Origin: Sphingobium amiense
Lineage (GTDB): Bacteria > Pseudomonadota > Alphaproteobacteria > Sphingomonadales > Sphingomonadaceae
Assembly: GCF_003967075.1 (NCBI RefSeq)
Contig: NZ_AP018664.1
Location: 4,056,001-4,120,000 of the forward strand
Length of the DNA stretch: 64,000 nucleotides
Reading direction: 5' to 3'
Notes under the pieces: generated by a model
Database searches by the model: none
The model's input: the letters and a program-made list of their open reading frames with translations, nothing else
What the model was told of the DNA's origin: nothing
Translations under genes and position numbers: made by a program
Shown here: piece by piece, positions 43,794-52,388 of the stretch
Layout of the letters: each line of letters begins with the position of its first letter
Numbering within the stretch: the first letter of the stretch is position 1

Positions 43794-45875
43794 ATGACCA
43801 CGACCACCAACAGCACCTCGACCGTCGAAAATGGCGCGACGGTTTTTATCCCGCTCAACAAGCTCAAGAAGCACCCGATGAATGCCCGCAAGACCCCGCA
43901 CAGCGAGGGGTCTATCGAGGCGAAAGCGGCGAGCATCGCCGCAAAGGGCATCCTGCAAAATCTGGTGGTGGAGCCGGAAACGACCGCCGAGGGCGAGCCG
44001 ACCGGCTTCTATCTGGTCAGCATCGGGGAAGGCCGCAGGCTGGCGCAATTGCTGCGCGTCAAGCGCAAGCAGATCAAGAAGACGGAAGCCGTCCGTTGCG
44101 TCATCGACACGGCGAACGACGCGGCGGAAATCAGCCTTGACGAGAACGTGACGCGCGAGAACCTTCACCCCGCCGACGAATTCGAGCGCTTCCATGAGCT
44201 TTCGGAAAATCGTGGATGGGGCGCCGAGGAAATCGCCGCCCGGTTTGGCGTGACCGCGCATGTGGTGAAGCAGCGGCTTCGCCTTGGCGCTGTCAGCCCC
44301 AAGTTGATGCAGGTTTATCGCGACGGTGATTTGACGCTGGACCAGTTGATGGCCTTCGCTATCACCGAGGACCACGCGCGGCAGGAATATGTTTTCGACA
44401 ACCTATCTTATAACCGTGATCCATCGACTATCCGCCGCGACCTGACCAAGCCCAACGTGGCGGCGACGGATAGGCGCGCGGCCTTTGTCGGCGCGCATGC
44501 CTATACGGAGGCAGGTGGCAACATCATCCGCGACCTGTTCACCGAGGATCGCGGCGGCTTCTTTGAAGACCCGACCTTGCTGGACCGGCTTGTCATTGAG
44601 AAGCTGGAAGGGATCGCGGAGCAGGTTCAGGAAGCCGAGGGCTGGAAGTGGGTTTCCGTCCATATCGACTTTCCCCACGCGCACGGCATGCGCCGCAGCT
44701 ATCCGCATCCGGTGGAGCTTTCAGAGGAAGACGCCGTTGCCTACGACGCCGCGCAGGACGAACTTGACCGCCTGACATCGGAATATGACAGCCATGACGA
44801 ACTGCCCGATGACGTGGACAAGCGTTGCGGGGAGCTTGAAGCCGAGATCGAGCGCATCGACGCGTTGCGCCATGCCTACGAGGCGCAAGAGATCGCAAGC
44901 GGCGGCATGTTCATTGTCCTGTCCCATGACGGCGAAGCCCGCATTGAGCGCGGTTTCATCAGGGCCGAGGATGAAGCCCCGGAGCCGGAAGCAGCCGTGG
45001 ACGGCGAAACCTTCATCGACGGGGTGCGCGTCAATGGTGATGGCGAGATCATCGAAGACGGCGACGGCGATGAGAGCGACGTTTCGGCACCTCACGCCGA
45101 GGACGAGGTAGCGGAGGAAGACGGCAAGCCGCTGTCGGACTCGCTCATTCGCGACCTGACCGCGCATCGGACCATGGCCCTGCGTCTCGCCCTTGGCGAG
45201 CAGCCGGACATGGCGCTGGTCGCCGTGGTGCATACGCTAGCCGCGCAGACCTTCTATCGCGGCGGCGGGGATGCTCATTGCCTCGAAATCCGCCCAACGA
45301 GCAACTATCTCGCGGCCCACGCGGATGGCATCGAGGACACGGCGGCGGCGAAGATGCTGGCGGATCGTCATGCCGGATGGGCGTCCGACATGCCGCGCGA
45401 TGTGGCGAACCTGTGGAGCTTCATCGCCGGGCTGGACCATGCAAGCCTGATGGCCTTGCTGGCGCATTGCGCTTCGCTGACCGCCAATGCGGTGAAGCTG
45501 CCGTGGGAAAGCAGCAAGCGCCACGCCCATGAAACGGCGGACAAGCTGGCGACGGCGGTTACGCTCGACATGACGGCGCACTGGACGCCGACCCTGCGCG
45601 CCTATCTCGGTCGCGTCACCAAGGCCCATATCGTCGCCGCCGTGCGCGAAGCCCTTGGCGACGAGGCGGCGGAACGGATCGCGGACATGAAGAAGCAAGC
45701 GATGGCGGAAACCGCCGAGCAGCTTCTGGCCGGGACCGGCTGGCTCCCGCCCGTGCTGCGTACCGAGCGGCCCGCATGGCTCACGGACGAGCAATCCGAA
45801 GCTCTTCCTACCGAGGCTGACGAGACCGCGCCGGAAGCGCAGCATGATGACCATTTCGCTATCGCGGCGGAATGA
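43794..45875 (+). CDS. parB: Large ParB/RepB/Spo0J-family protein
   Basis: A 693-residue ParB-like protein. Residues about 15-120 form the ParB N-terminal nuclease-like domain (IPLNKLKKHPMNARKT, YLVSIGEGRRLAQL, DENVTRENLHPADEFERFHEL). An HTH follows (WGAEEIAARFGVTAHVVKQRLRLGAVSPKL). The long C-terminal part is acidic in the middle and helical at the end. This long form is characteristic of alpha-proteobacterial conjugative elements. ATG 43794 follows TAGGAGAACG. It may act in element maintenance or gene regulation rather than classic partitioning, as no ParA lies next to it. Confidence 0.85.
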   Translation: MTTTTNSTSTVENGATVFIPLNKLKKHPMNARKTPHSEGSIEAKAASIAAKGILQNLVVEPETTAEGEPTGFYLVSIGEGRRLAQLLRVKRKQIKKTEAVRCVIDTANDAAEISLDENVTRENLHPADEFERFHELSENRGWGAEEIAARFGVTAHVVKQRLRLGAVSPKLMQVYRDGDLTLDQLMAFAITEDHARQEYVFDNLSYNRDPSTIRRDLTKPNVAATDRRAAFVGAHAYTEAGGNIIRDLFTEDRGGFFEDPTLLDRLVIEKLEGIAEQVQEAEGWKWVSVHIDFPHAHGMRRSYPHPVELSEEDAVAYDAAQDELDRLTSEYDSHDELPDDVDKRCGELEAEIERIDALRHAYEAQEIASGGMFIVLSHDGEARIERGFIRAEDEAPEPEAAVDGETFIDGVRVNGDGEIIEDGDGDESDVSAPHAEDEVAEEDGKPLSDSLIRDLTAHRTMALRLALGEQPDMALVAVVHTLAAQTFYRGGGDAHCLEIRPTSNYLAAHADGIEDTAAAKMLADRHAGWASDMPRDVANLWSFIAGLDHASLMALLAHCASLTANAVKLPWESSKRHAHETADKLATAVTLDMTAHWTPTLRAYLGRVTKAHIVAAVREALGDEAAERIADMKKQAMAETAEQLLAGTGWLPPVLRTERPAWLTDEQSEALPTEADETAPEAQHDDHFAIAAE

Positions 45876-45927
45876 TCGGAGAGCCGGGACCGCGCAAGCG
45901 GCCCCGGCTTCTCACCGGAAAAATCGC

Positions 45928-45950
45928 GGCCGCGCGGTCCCCGCGCGGCC
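45928..45950 (+). terminator. GC-rich hairpin after parB
   Basis: A perfect 10-bp stem (GGCCGCGCGG / CCGCGCGGCC) with a 3-nt loop lies 53 bp after the parB stop. A second imperfect hairpin at about 45882-45915 precedes it. Confidence 0.5.
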
Positions 45951-46084
45951 GGATCACCTCGACCATCGCAACGACACATCCTGTTCATGGTCGACATGAC
46001 AGGCACGGATCGCCAATACTGCACGATCTTCAAAAGACGGCGCAGATGAGCGGCAACCCGCGCGTGACGTGAAGGAGAAGAACT

Positions 46085-46510
46085 ATGGTCGCCGTCATGC
46101 TCATGAGCGTTGTTCTGATCGCCATACTTTGTGTCGCGGCCTATACGCTCGCCGTCTATGCGCTCCCGTTCATGCTTGGGCTTACAGCGGCGCAGTTCGC
46201 CTATCAGACCGGCTCCGGCCTGATCGGTGCGGGCCTCGTTGGTCTCGTTGCCGCCGGTGTGGCCTTCGGCATTCTGGCGTTGCTGTTCGACACGCTGCGC
46301 TCACCAATCCTTCGCCTGATCGTGGCGCTGATCTTCGCCGCGCCCGCCGCCGTCGCCGGATACGCACTCGTCCACGGCGTCACCAAGGAATCGGTGCCGT
46401 CCGAGATCTGGCGGCAAATTTTCTGCATCATCGGCGGCGGCTTTGTCGGTGTGTCGGCTTTGCTTCGACTAGCGGCACCCCTGCCCGCTGGAACTGCACC
46501 CGTCCGCTGA
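46085..46510 (+). CDS. Small multi-helix membrane protein
   Basis: A 141-residue hydrophobic protein with four predicted membrane segments (about 4-30, 45-70, 77-100, 112-132), starting MVAVMLMSVVLIAILCVAAYTLAVY. GAAGGAGAAG precedes the ATG. No family is recognised; it is probably an element-encoded inner-membrane protein. Confidence 0.6.
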   Translation: MVAVMLMSVVLIAILCVAAYTLAVYALPFMLGLTAAQFAYQTGSGLIGAGLVGLVAAGVAFGILALLFDTLRSPILRLIVALIFAAPAAVAGYALVHGVTKESVPSEIWRQIFCIIGGGFVGVSALLRLAAPLPAGTAPVR

Positions 46511-46554
46511 TGTCATGATAGAATCTGAAAGAACAATGAACTGGCAGGATACCC

Positions 46555-47094
46555 TTGACCGAAGAATTTCATGAGACTGACCATTGGAAGCTGCTCGCAA
46601 CCGCGAAACGTTATTTGAGCGGCGCGGATGTGCTGCGTCGCTCAGAGGACTACCAGACGTCCAGAGTTTTGTTCACGCCGGTCCTTCATCTCACAGCACA
46701 CGGTATGGAGGTGCTGCTGAAAGCCAATCTCGTGGGAGCGGGTCTCACACTTGACGATCTTAGAAAGAAATACGGCCACAACATCGGGTCGCTTTGGGCG
46801 CACGACCTGAACCGACTTCTACGCGACAAAGCCGGATCAGTGGCCCGCAAAATTTGGCAGCAAGCTCAGAGCGCGGGACAGTGGAAGGATCAGTTCGAAG
46901 AAGACCCCGCAGCCCTTCTGGAAGAATATATCGCTGCCATCAATGCACTTCATACAGCGGCAACCGACTACGCTTTGCGATACGTTGCAGCATCCGAGAT
47001 GATCGCGCCAAGACCCCATCTTTTGATAGAGACGTTCTTACAGATTTCTGACCTTTGCATTCGCCAACCTCGGTCTCTCGTGCCGTCAAACTAG
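46555..47094 (+). CDS. HEPN-like hypothetical protein
   Basis: A 179-residue helical protein with a TTG start (AGGA upstream). The stretch FTPVLHLTAHGMEVLLKANLVGAG then KKYGHNIGSLWAHDL resembles HEPN-superfamily proteins of the kind that precede a yGH-x-L motif, but no Rx4H catalytic motif is visible. Function unknown. It precedes the IS110 insertion and lies 44 bp after the membrane protein gene. Confidence 0.5.
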   Translation: MTEEFHETDHWKLLATAKRYLSGADVLRRSEDYQTSRVLFTPVLHLTAHGMEVLLKANLVGAGLTLDDLRKKYGHNIGSLWAHDLNRLLRDKAGSVARKIWQQAQSAGQWKDQFEEDPAALLEEYIAAINALHTAATDYALRYVAASEMIAPRPHLLIETFLQISDLCIRQPRSLVPSN

Positions 47095-47658
47095 TCGGAT
47101 TCGGCAAGGATCGTAATCGGGGCGTTGCCCGCCGGGCCGCGCTCTCGGCTGCGCCGGAACCACGCTAAGCGCGCTTCCGCCATTCGGCTTCGATCACTAA
47201 CGCGAGGGGCGGCGGCGACCATTTCGCCAGCGCCCCACTATGGCGAGGTTCCCGAAAGGCCGGTCTTAGTCATCGTCGCCGAGATCATCGGCGAACTGGG
47301 ACCGCTTTGCAGGCCTGTGAGGCAACACAGCAAGGCCGGGAAGCGCGGATCGCCCGGCAAGCCGAGACCATCGACGCGGCACCATGCGGGCGGACGTTCG
47401 GCAGCACCGTGCGAGAGATCTGTGCAGCGATAGTGCGAAAACAGGGCCGCATGTCCGGCAATGTCGCCGGAGGCCGTTTGAAGGTCGTGACGATGAGGAT
47501 CAGGGCGGTGGTGCATCGACTAACGAACATGACGTAATCGCGGGAGCGCCGGCCACGGGCCAGAGGCACGAGATTACTGGAAGGTTGGTTGCCCCCCGAT
47601 AAGATGAAGAACGGGCTCACGATTTTGGACCGGGCCCAGCATCAAACGGAGGACAACC
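47095..47658. other. Non-coding region upstream of the IS110 transposase
   Basis: About 560 bp with no supportable gene. Its end is probably the left end of the IS110 element, which in this family has no clear inverted repeats. In IS110-group elements this is the place where a bridge RNA would be encoded. The element boundary cannot be set from this sequence alone. Confidence 0.45.
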
Positions 47659-48690
47659 GTGGATCAGCATATAGGACTCGATGTCTCCCTAAAAGACACT
47701 TCGATATCGGTTCGTCAGGATGGCAAGCGCGTTTGGCGCGGCAAGTGTGCATCCGATCCGAAGCTGCTTGCCGAAGTGATCCGCAAACGCGCGCCGAATG
47801 CAAAACGCGTGGTATTTGAGACCGGACCGTTGTCGGTTTGGTTTTACCATGCGCTCACTGCGGAGGGTTTGCCCGCGATCTGCATAGACGCGCGCCATGC
47901 CAAGGCCGCCCTCGATATGGCTGCCAACAAGACCGATGCAAACGACGCTGACGGTCTGGCGCATTTGGCTGAGGTAGGCTTCTATCGGGAGGTTCGCGTC
48001 AAAGGCTTCGACAGCATGTTGATGAGGACGCTGATCACCGCCCGACGCCAACTTATGAAAATGCGGGTGCAGATGTCGAACCAGATACGTGGGCTGATGA
48101 AGACGTTTGGGCTGGTCGTACCCAAAGGTGCCGGCAGCGTCTTTGAACGCAACGTTCTTAGGCTTCTAGAAAGCGAAGATAATTTGTCGCGCATCATCCT
48201 GCCGCTGCTTAAAGCCTGGAGCGATATTCGGCTTCGCGTTGCGGAGTTGAGCAAGCAACTGGTTGCGATGGCCGGCACAGATCAACGCTGCCGTCTGCTC
48301 ACTTCGGTGCCTGGTGTAGGTACGGTCACCGCCACGGCCTTTGCAGCAGCAGTGGAGGATTCGATCAACTTCAAGAACTCGCGCGCTGTAGGCGCCTGGG
48401 TCGGTCTGACCCCAAAGCGGTATCAATCGGGAGAGGTGGATTATGAAGGCCATATCTCCCGTCGCGGCGACGCTAAGTTACGCACCCTCTTGTACGAGGC
48501 AGCCTCGGTCATTTTGAACAGGTCTTCGGAGACGAGCACGTTGCGCACCTGGGCGCTCGCCTTAAAAGAGCGGCTCGGCTTCAAACGCGCGGCAGTAGCC
48601 CTCGCGCGCAAATTGGCGGTCATCATGCATGCGATGCTGAAGACAGGCGAGCTGTTTGATCCAAACGCCGGAGCCACCGTGCCGGCCTGA
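47659..48690 (+). CDS. IS110-family transposase (DEDD recombinase)
   Basis: A 343-residue transposase with a GTG start and GGAGG upstream. The N-terminal RuvC-like DEDD domain shows IGLDVSLKDT, VVFETGPLS and NKTDANDADGLAHLA. The C-terminal Tnp20 domain shows LTSVPGVGTVTATAFAAAV and LTPKRYQSGEVDYEGHISRRGDAKLR with the candidate catalytic serine. IS110 enzymes are guided by a bridge RNA from the element's non-coding end. It interrupts the ICE backbone between the 46555 gene and the DUF736 gene. Confidence 0.92.
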   Translation: MDQHIGLDVSLKDTSISVRQDGKRVWRGKCASDPKLLAEVIRKRAPNAKRVVFETGPLSVWFYHALTAEGLPAICIDARHAKAALDMAANKTDANDADGLAHLAEVGFYREVRVKGFDSMLMRTLITARRQLMKMRVQMSNQIRGLMKTFGLVVPKGAGSVFERNVLRLLESEDNLSRIILPLLKAWSDIRLRVAELSKQLVAMAGTDQRCRLLTSVPGVGTVTATAFAAAVEDSINFKNSRAVGAWVGLTPKRYQSGEVDYEGHISRRGDAKLRTLLYEAASVILNRSSETSTLRTWALALKERLGFKRAAVALARKLAVIMHAMLKTGELFDPNAGATVPA

Positions 48691-49302
48691 TCAACAGCGG
48701 CATACCGTCACCAGCACTCCTATCGTTTCACCGATAGCGTCCTTTCAGGGCGCGCCGAGCCGTCCCTGCCGGGGACGCGGCCGAGATCATTCCGCGAAGC
48801 GGGAAGCAAATGCTCTTGTGAGCAGATTGCGTCACGAACATAGGAAGATCTTGCCTACGGAACCCATCCTGCGGCGATCAACTTGCGTCGACCGCGTAGA
48901 CGACCCTGTACCCGGCATACGCATGGCATAAGTTTTGAACGATGATGGCTGCGCTTGACAGAGGGGCGATTAGACGACCCGCCCTATTTCCGTTATCGAG
49001 GAGCGAGGCGCAGGAACGGCCGCCATTGTCGTATTCCCCTGATTTCCTGAAACGGGCGCTCCATCCGCGATCTCGATTGGCATGGGTCTGACCGAAGACC
49101 GGCTTCGCCTCGCTCGTCTCCCGCAACGTCCGTCGCCAACTTTTTTCCGCCGCCTTCGGCTTTGCATCGCGAAGCAAAAAAGCCGTCGCCGGCCACCTTC
49201 CACTGCGTTCCAGCCCCAAGGGGTGCAGGGCCGATCGTCCCCGGTCTCACGACCCCCATCGAGGTCGCAATGGAGCGGTCCGACAGAAAAGGGAATACGA
49301 CA
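48691..49302. other. Non-coding region after IS110 and leader of DUF736 gene
   Basis: About 610 bp without a gene. Two hairpins follow the transposase closely: CTATCG-tttcac-CGATAG (48720-48737) and CGTCCC-tgccg-GGGACG (about 48763-48779). These may be part of the IS right end. The last 200 bp before 49303 look like the leader of the DUF736 gene. Confidence 0.45.
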
Positions 49303-49620
49303 ATGGCGACCATCGGCACCTTCACCAAGAACGAAACCGGCGCGGGCTTCTCCGGCGCGGTCAAAACTCTGACCCTCAACGTCAAGGCCAAGTTCGTCCC
49401 CAGCGAGGGCGACAGTGAGCGCGGCCCCGACTTCCGCATCTTCGCAGGGGCCACGGAATTCGGCGCCGCCTGGAAGAAAACCGCCCGCGAGAGCAGCCGC
49501 GAATACCTCTCCGTCAAGCTGGACGATCCGAGCTTCCCGGCCCCGATCTACGCCAGCCTGGTCGAAGCCGAGGACGGCAGCGGTCACAACCTCATCTGGT
49601 CCCGCCGCACCGGCGAGTAA
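49303..49620 (+). CDS. DUF736 family protein
   Basis: A 105-residue DUF736 protein: [33 protein letters not shown] then [46 protein letters not shown]. The family is almost restricted to conjugative elements and plasmids of alpha-proteobacteria; its role is unknown. ATG 49303 follows AAAAGGGAA. A second paralogue lies at 55321. A strong terminator follows. Confidence 0.88.
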   Translation: MATIGTFTKNETGAGFSGAVKTLTLNVKAKFVPSEGDSERGPDFRIFAGATEFGAAWKKTARESSREYLSVKLDDPSFPAPIYASLVEAEDGSGHNLIWSRRTGE

Positions 49621-49634
49621 GGCCGGGCCTACCA

Positions 49635-49663
49635 AGAAGCCCCGCTACCCAAGCGGGGCTTCT
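49635..49663 (+). terminator. Terminator after DUF736 gene
   Basis: A perfect 12-bp stem (AGAAGCCCCGCT / AGCGGGGCTTCT) with loop ACCCA, 14 bp past the DUF736 stop. Confidence 0.85.
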
Positions 49664-49760
49664 CTATGCTCATGCCCGCCGCCTTCAAGGAACAGGGAGG
49701 TCGGGATTCAAGGATTCCGGTTTTCAGGTCTTACCCATCCCGATCGGATTTCGCTCCCAG

Positions 49761-50006
49761 CCTCCGCTTCGCTCTGGCCGGGCCAGTTGCTTGGGGGCGC
49801 TACCCCCTGGCGCGGCGCAAGGGATCGCTGACGCTCAGCCGGGACGGTTTCCCCGGCCTTCCTCCACGTCGTTCCTCCGTTCCGTGCAGGCCGGGTGATC
49901 CCCCTCCATCCCGTCCGCCCTTGCACCTTGCACCCCCCGGTCTCGGCGACGGCCAGGGTTGCAGCGCAGCGCTGCGCTCCAACCCAAGCCCATGAGGAGA
50001 AAGACC
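49761..50006 (+). repeat. Leader repeat, copy 2 (upstream of DUF932 gene)
   Basis: A 246-bp leader related to 43524-43793, with the same outer blocks, a divergent middle and the same palindrome AGCGCAGCGCTGCGCT at 49963-49978, 28 bp before the ATG. The ribosome site is GAGGAGAAAG. Bases 49664-49760 before it hold nothing recognisable. Confidence 0.75.
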
Positions 50007-50849
50007 ATGCATCACCAACTCGCCACCCGGTTCGGCCGCAACGCCCATCAGATCAGCGGACGTGAGCCGCTGGATAACGAGGCTCTGTTTCGGCACGTTC
50101 CATCCGTTTTCGCCCGAGAGGCGCATGACAGCCGCTCAGAGCGTTACGTCTATGTTCCGACCATCGACATCGTGGAGGGGTTGCGCCGCGAGGGCTGGTT
50201 TCCGTTCTTCGCGGTGCAGTCGGTTCCGCGCGACGGCAGCCGCCACGGCCACGCCAAGCATATGTTGCGCCTGCGCCGGGATGGCGGCATCGGTAAGCCC
50301 GAGGCGGCGGAAGTCATCATCGTAAATAGCCATGACGGAACGTCAGCGTACCAGATGTTTGCCGGTGTCCTGCGCTTCGTTTGCACCAACAGCATGATTG
50401 CGGGCGAGCGCTTCGAGGAAGTCCGCGTGCCGCACAAGGGCAATATCCAGCACGACATTATCGAGGCCGTCTTTACCGTCGCGGAGGACTTTCCGCGCCT
50501 GATCGACGCCAGCGAAACCATGAAGGAAATCCGCGTTTCCGAGGACGAGCGCCGCGTTCTGGCCGAGGCGAGCCTTGTCGCCCGCTATGGCGAGGACGAA
50601 AGCCCGCTGCGCCCCGAACAGATCATCGCGCCGCGCCGCCGCGAGGATATGGGCGGAAGCCTCTGGAGCACGTTCAATGTCATTCAGGAGCATTTGACCA
50701 AGGGCGGATTGCACGGCCAGAAGCGCAACGCCGAAGGCCGCATCCGCCGCAGCCAGTCCCGCGCTGTTAACGGCATCGACCAGAATGTCGGACTGAACCG
50801 CGCGCTCTGGACGCTGGCGGAAGGAATGCAGAAATTGAAGGGCTATTGA
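50007..50849 (+). CDS. DUF932 family protein
   Basis: A 280-residue DUF932 protein: YVYVPTIDIVEGLRREGWFPFFAVQS, HMLRLRR, and AEVIIVNSHDGTSAYQMFAGVLRFVCTNSMI. DUF932 occurs on plasmids, phages and integrative elements; its function is unknown. Gene order DUF736-DUF932 is usual in this ICE family. A terminator follows at 50860. Confidence 0.88.
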   Translation: MHHQLATRFGRNAHQISGREPLDNEALFRHVPSVFAREAHDSRSERYVYVPTIDIVEGLRREGWFPFFAVQSVPRDGSRHGHAKHMLRLRRDGGIGKPEAAEVIIVNSHDGTSAYQMFAGVLRFVCTNSMIAGERFEEVRVPHKGNIQHDIIEAVFTVAEDFPRLIDASETMKEIRVSEDERRVLAEASLVARYGEDESPLRPEQIIAPRRREDMGGSLWSTFNVIQEHLTKGGLHGQKRNAEGRIRRSQSRAVNGIDQNVGLNRALWTLAEGMQKLKGY

Positions 50850-50859
50850 GTGCAAGCGC

Positions 50860-50888
50860 GACAGGGCCGCCGTCATCGCGGCCCTGTC
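50860..50888 (+). terminator. Terminator after DUF932 gene
   Basis: A perfect 11-bp stem (GACAGGGCCGC / GCGGCCCTGTC) followed by TTTC. Confidence 0.8.
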
Positions 50889-51161
50889 TTTCACCGCCAG
50901 GTTTTGCATCTTCAAAAAATCGCGCCGATCCGGCGTTGCGGATCGGCGGAGCGGCCATGCCCGAACACATGGCCGCGCTCGCCGGACTACGCCCGGCTCG
51001 CAAAAACACGCAAGCACTGTTAAGAATACAGTAACCACGATATTGATCGCGTTAGGTTATCCAGTTATCTGAAACGCGCGGCTACCGATACTTCCGGCGA
51101 AGTCAGAAGATCTCTATCCCGGCGTTGCTTTGCATGCGCCCGGCATAGATGAGGTAACGCC
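50889..51161. other. Structured non-coding region before the activator gene
   Basis: After the terminator two more inverted repeats appear: CGCCGATCC/GGATCGGCG (50923-50931 and 50940-50948) and CGGCCATG/CATGGCCG (50952-50959 and 50968-50975). The remaining 180 bp to the start codon are less GC-rich and probably hold the promoter of the FseA-like gene. No gene is seen. Confidence 0.5.
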
Positions 51162-51359
51162 ATGCTGAGTATCGACTGGCGCTCCCCGGCGGCATATAAA
51201 TTTGCCAAGAGCATTCCCGCTGCCGGTTTCGCTTGGGAATATCTTCGCCGCCATGACGATTATCGTCGTGAGTTTCAGGCCCTAACCGCGTCGGACAAGC
51301 CTGACCCCGAACGGCTGGAAGCCTTCGTCAGACGCTGGGGGTTGCGATTTTCCGACTGA
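51162..51359 (+). CDS. fseA: DUF6499 half of FseA-like activator (frame 0)
   Basis: A 65-codon frame: MLSIDWRSPAAYKFAKSIPAAGFAWEYLRRHDDYRREF ending WGLRFSD. This is the DUF6499 'transcriptional regulator' domain that precedes DUF2285 in element activators. GAGG lies 9 nt before the ATG. The frame stops at 51357, but the homologous continuation (PTDPETSSDRQSLFWTP) is in the +1 frame. The junction contains TTTT (51348-51351), so a ribosome with UUU in the P site can slip forward by one base. In ICEMlSym of Mesorhizobium the matching pair is fused by +1 programmed frameshifting to make the excision activator FseA. Confidence 0.82.
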   Translation: MLSIDWRSPAAYKFAKSIPAAGFAWEYLRRHDDYRREFQALTASDKPDPERLEAFVRRWGLRFSD

Positions 51360-51945
51360 TCCTGAGACATCCTCCGATCGGCAATCCCTGTTCTGGACTC
51401 CAAGCCTTCAACCACAGGCCATCTCGCTCGCCCCGGTGGAGCAGCATGACGCTGCGACCGAGCCGATCGTCACGCTGGCGCATCTCGACGGTCTCGATCT
51501 GCGCCACGCCGCGGATGGCTGGCATGGCATCTGGCAGGTCGAAGGCGTCACGCATCAATTCTGGTTGCCGCAAGCCGTCCCAGACGCGCCGGCTTTCTAC
51601 GGATCATTCCTGCCGATGGACGTCTTCCACGACTTGCGCGCTCACGCCGCCCGTCGGCTCCGCCGCGCGTTGAGTGGCCGTTCCCCTGGTCCCGATTTTC
51701 GAGCGCTGCCCGCCCAGCTCCGGCAATGGCACGTCCTGTCGCTGCGCGCGCTCGACGCCCGCCTGCGCGGCGAGAGCTATCGCGCCATCGCCGAGGTCCT
51801 GTTTGGCTTTCACGGCACCAAAGAGGATTTCGAGGTCGATCCCCGCAAGAACAAAGCCCGCCGCCTCGTCGCCCATGGCGTCAAGATGATGCGGGGTGGC
51901 TATCGCCTGTTGCTGCGCTATCCGATCAAGGTGCCGGGCGAATAA
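51358..51945 (+). CDS. fseA: DUF2285 half of FseA-like activator (+1 frame)
   Basis: The continuing frame gives DPETSSDRQSLFWTPSLQPQAISLAPVEQH and then a DUF2285 (RovC-like DNA-binding) domain: WHVLSLRALDARLRGESYRAIAEVLFG ... ARRLVAHGVKMMRGGYRLLLRYP. A GTG at 51436 could start a separate protein but has no clear ribosome site and would lose conserved residues. A fused product would be about 260 aa. It is expected to activate excisionase and transfer genes of the element. It ends 3 bp from the stop of the convergent QseM-like gene. Confidence 0.82.
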   Translation, partial: DPETSSDRQSLFWTPSLQPQAISLAPVEQHDAATEPIVTLAHLDGLDLRHAADGWHGIWQVEGVTHQFWLPQAVPDAPAFYGSFLPMDVFHDLRAHAARRLRRALSGRSPGPDFRALPAQLRQWHVLSLRALDARLRGESYRAIAEVLFGFHGTKEDFEVDPRKNKARRLVAHGVKMMRGGYRLLLRYPIKVPGE

Positions 51946-51948
51946 AGC

Positions 51949-52323
51949 CTACCCATGCCCGCCGCCGCGTGCGGCCATCGCAACCGCCTGTTCCAGAATG
52001 CGCCGATAACCCGATCCCGAGAGCCATTGCGCGCGGGCGAGATGGCTTTCCCAGCAAAGGCGGCTGCGCGCTTCGTCGGCTAGGGGATCGCGGTGCAGGA
52101 CGATGCGGGCCACCTCCTGCCAGTCTGCGCCGTCCCGGCTGGCGTCCAGCAGGCGCAGATAGGTAACGTAATGCTGTTCGTCATAGGCTGTAATGTTTGG
52201 CCCGCCCGGAGCTTCATCTTCAACATATGGGTCAAGCTGGGGCTGTCCACGCACGAATTCTGTCCTTTGCATCGGGGATGCGGACGCCATGAAGCATGGT
52301 CCGGCAAGCTCGACGTATACCAT
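51949..52323 (-). CDS. qseM: QseM-like DUF2285 antiactivator
   Basis: About 124 residues (ATG 52323 assumed; later Met codons are possible). The C-terminal two thirds are a compact DUF2285-type domain: YDEQHYVTYLRLLDASRDGADWQEVARIVLHRDP ... CWESHLARAQWLSGSGYRRIL. It parallels the DUF2285 half of the activator encoded opposite. In ICEMlSym QseM is a small DUF2285 protein that binds and silences FseA and TraR, encoded next to its regulator gene qseC. Gene position and twin operators here match that arrangement. Confidence 0.75.
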   Translation of the reverse strand: MVYVELAGPCFMASASPMQRTEFVRGQPQLDPYVEDEAPGGPNITAYDEQHYVTYLRLLDASRDGADWQEVARIVLHRDPLADEARSRLCWESHLARAQWLSGSGYRRILEQAVAMAARGGGHG

Positions 52324-52337
52324 GACCAAACACGATT

Positions 52338-52368
52338 AGGAACGATCGTTCCTAGAATGATCGTTCCT
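52338..52368. promoter_or_regulatory. Twin palindromic operators between qseM- and qseC-like genes
   Basis: A perfect palindrome AGGAACGATCGTTCCT (52338-52353) is followed without gap by a second, weaker copy TAGAATGATCGTTCCT (52353-52368), spacing 15 bp. They sit between divergent genes for a DUF2285 antiactivator and a small XRE regulator. One strong and one weak site suggests a concentration-dependent bistable switch. Confidence 0.8.
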
Positions 52369-52388
52369 ATGCTGGTTCCCCTCTTACC

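Noticed and set aside
46555..47094. Catalytic HEPN RNase
   Set aside because: The fold looks HEPN-like but no Rx4-6H motif is present, so no activity is claimed.
47125..47620. Several 70-110-codon frames upstream of the IS110 transposase
   Set aside because: They overlap on both strands without ribosome sites or recognisable content; treated as non-coding.
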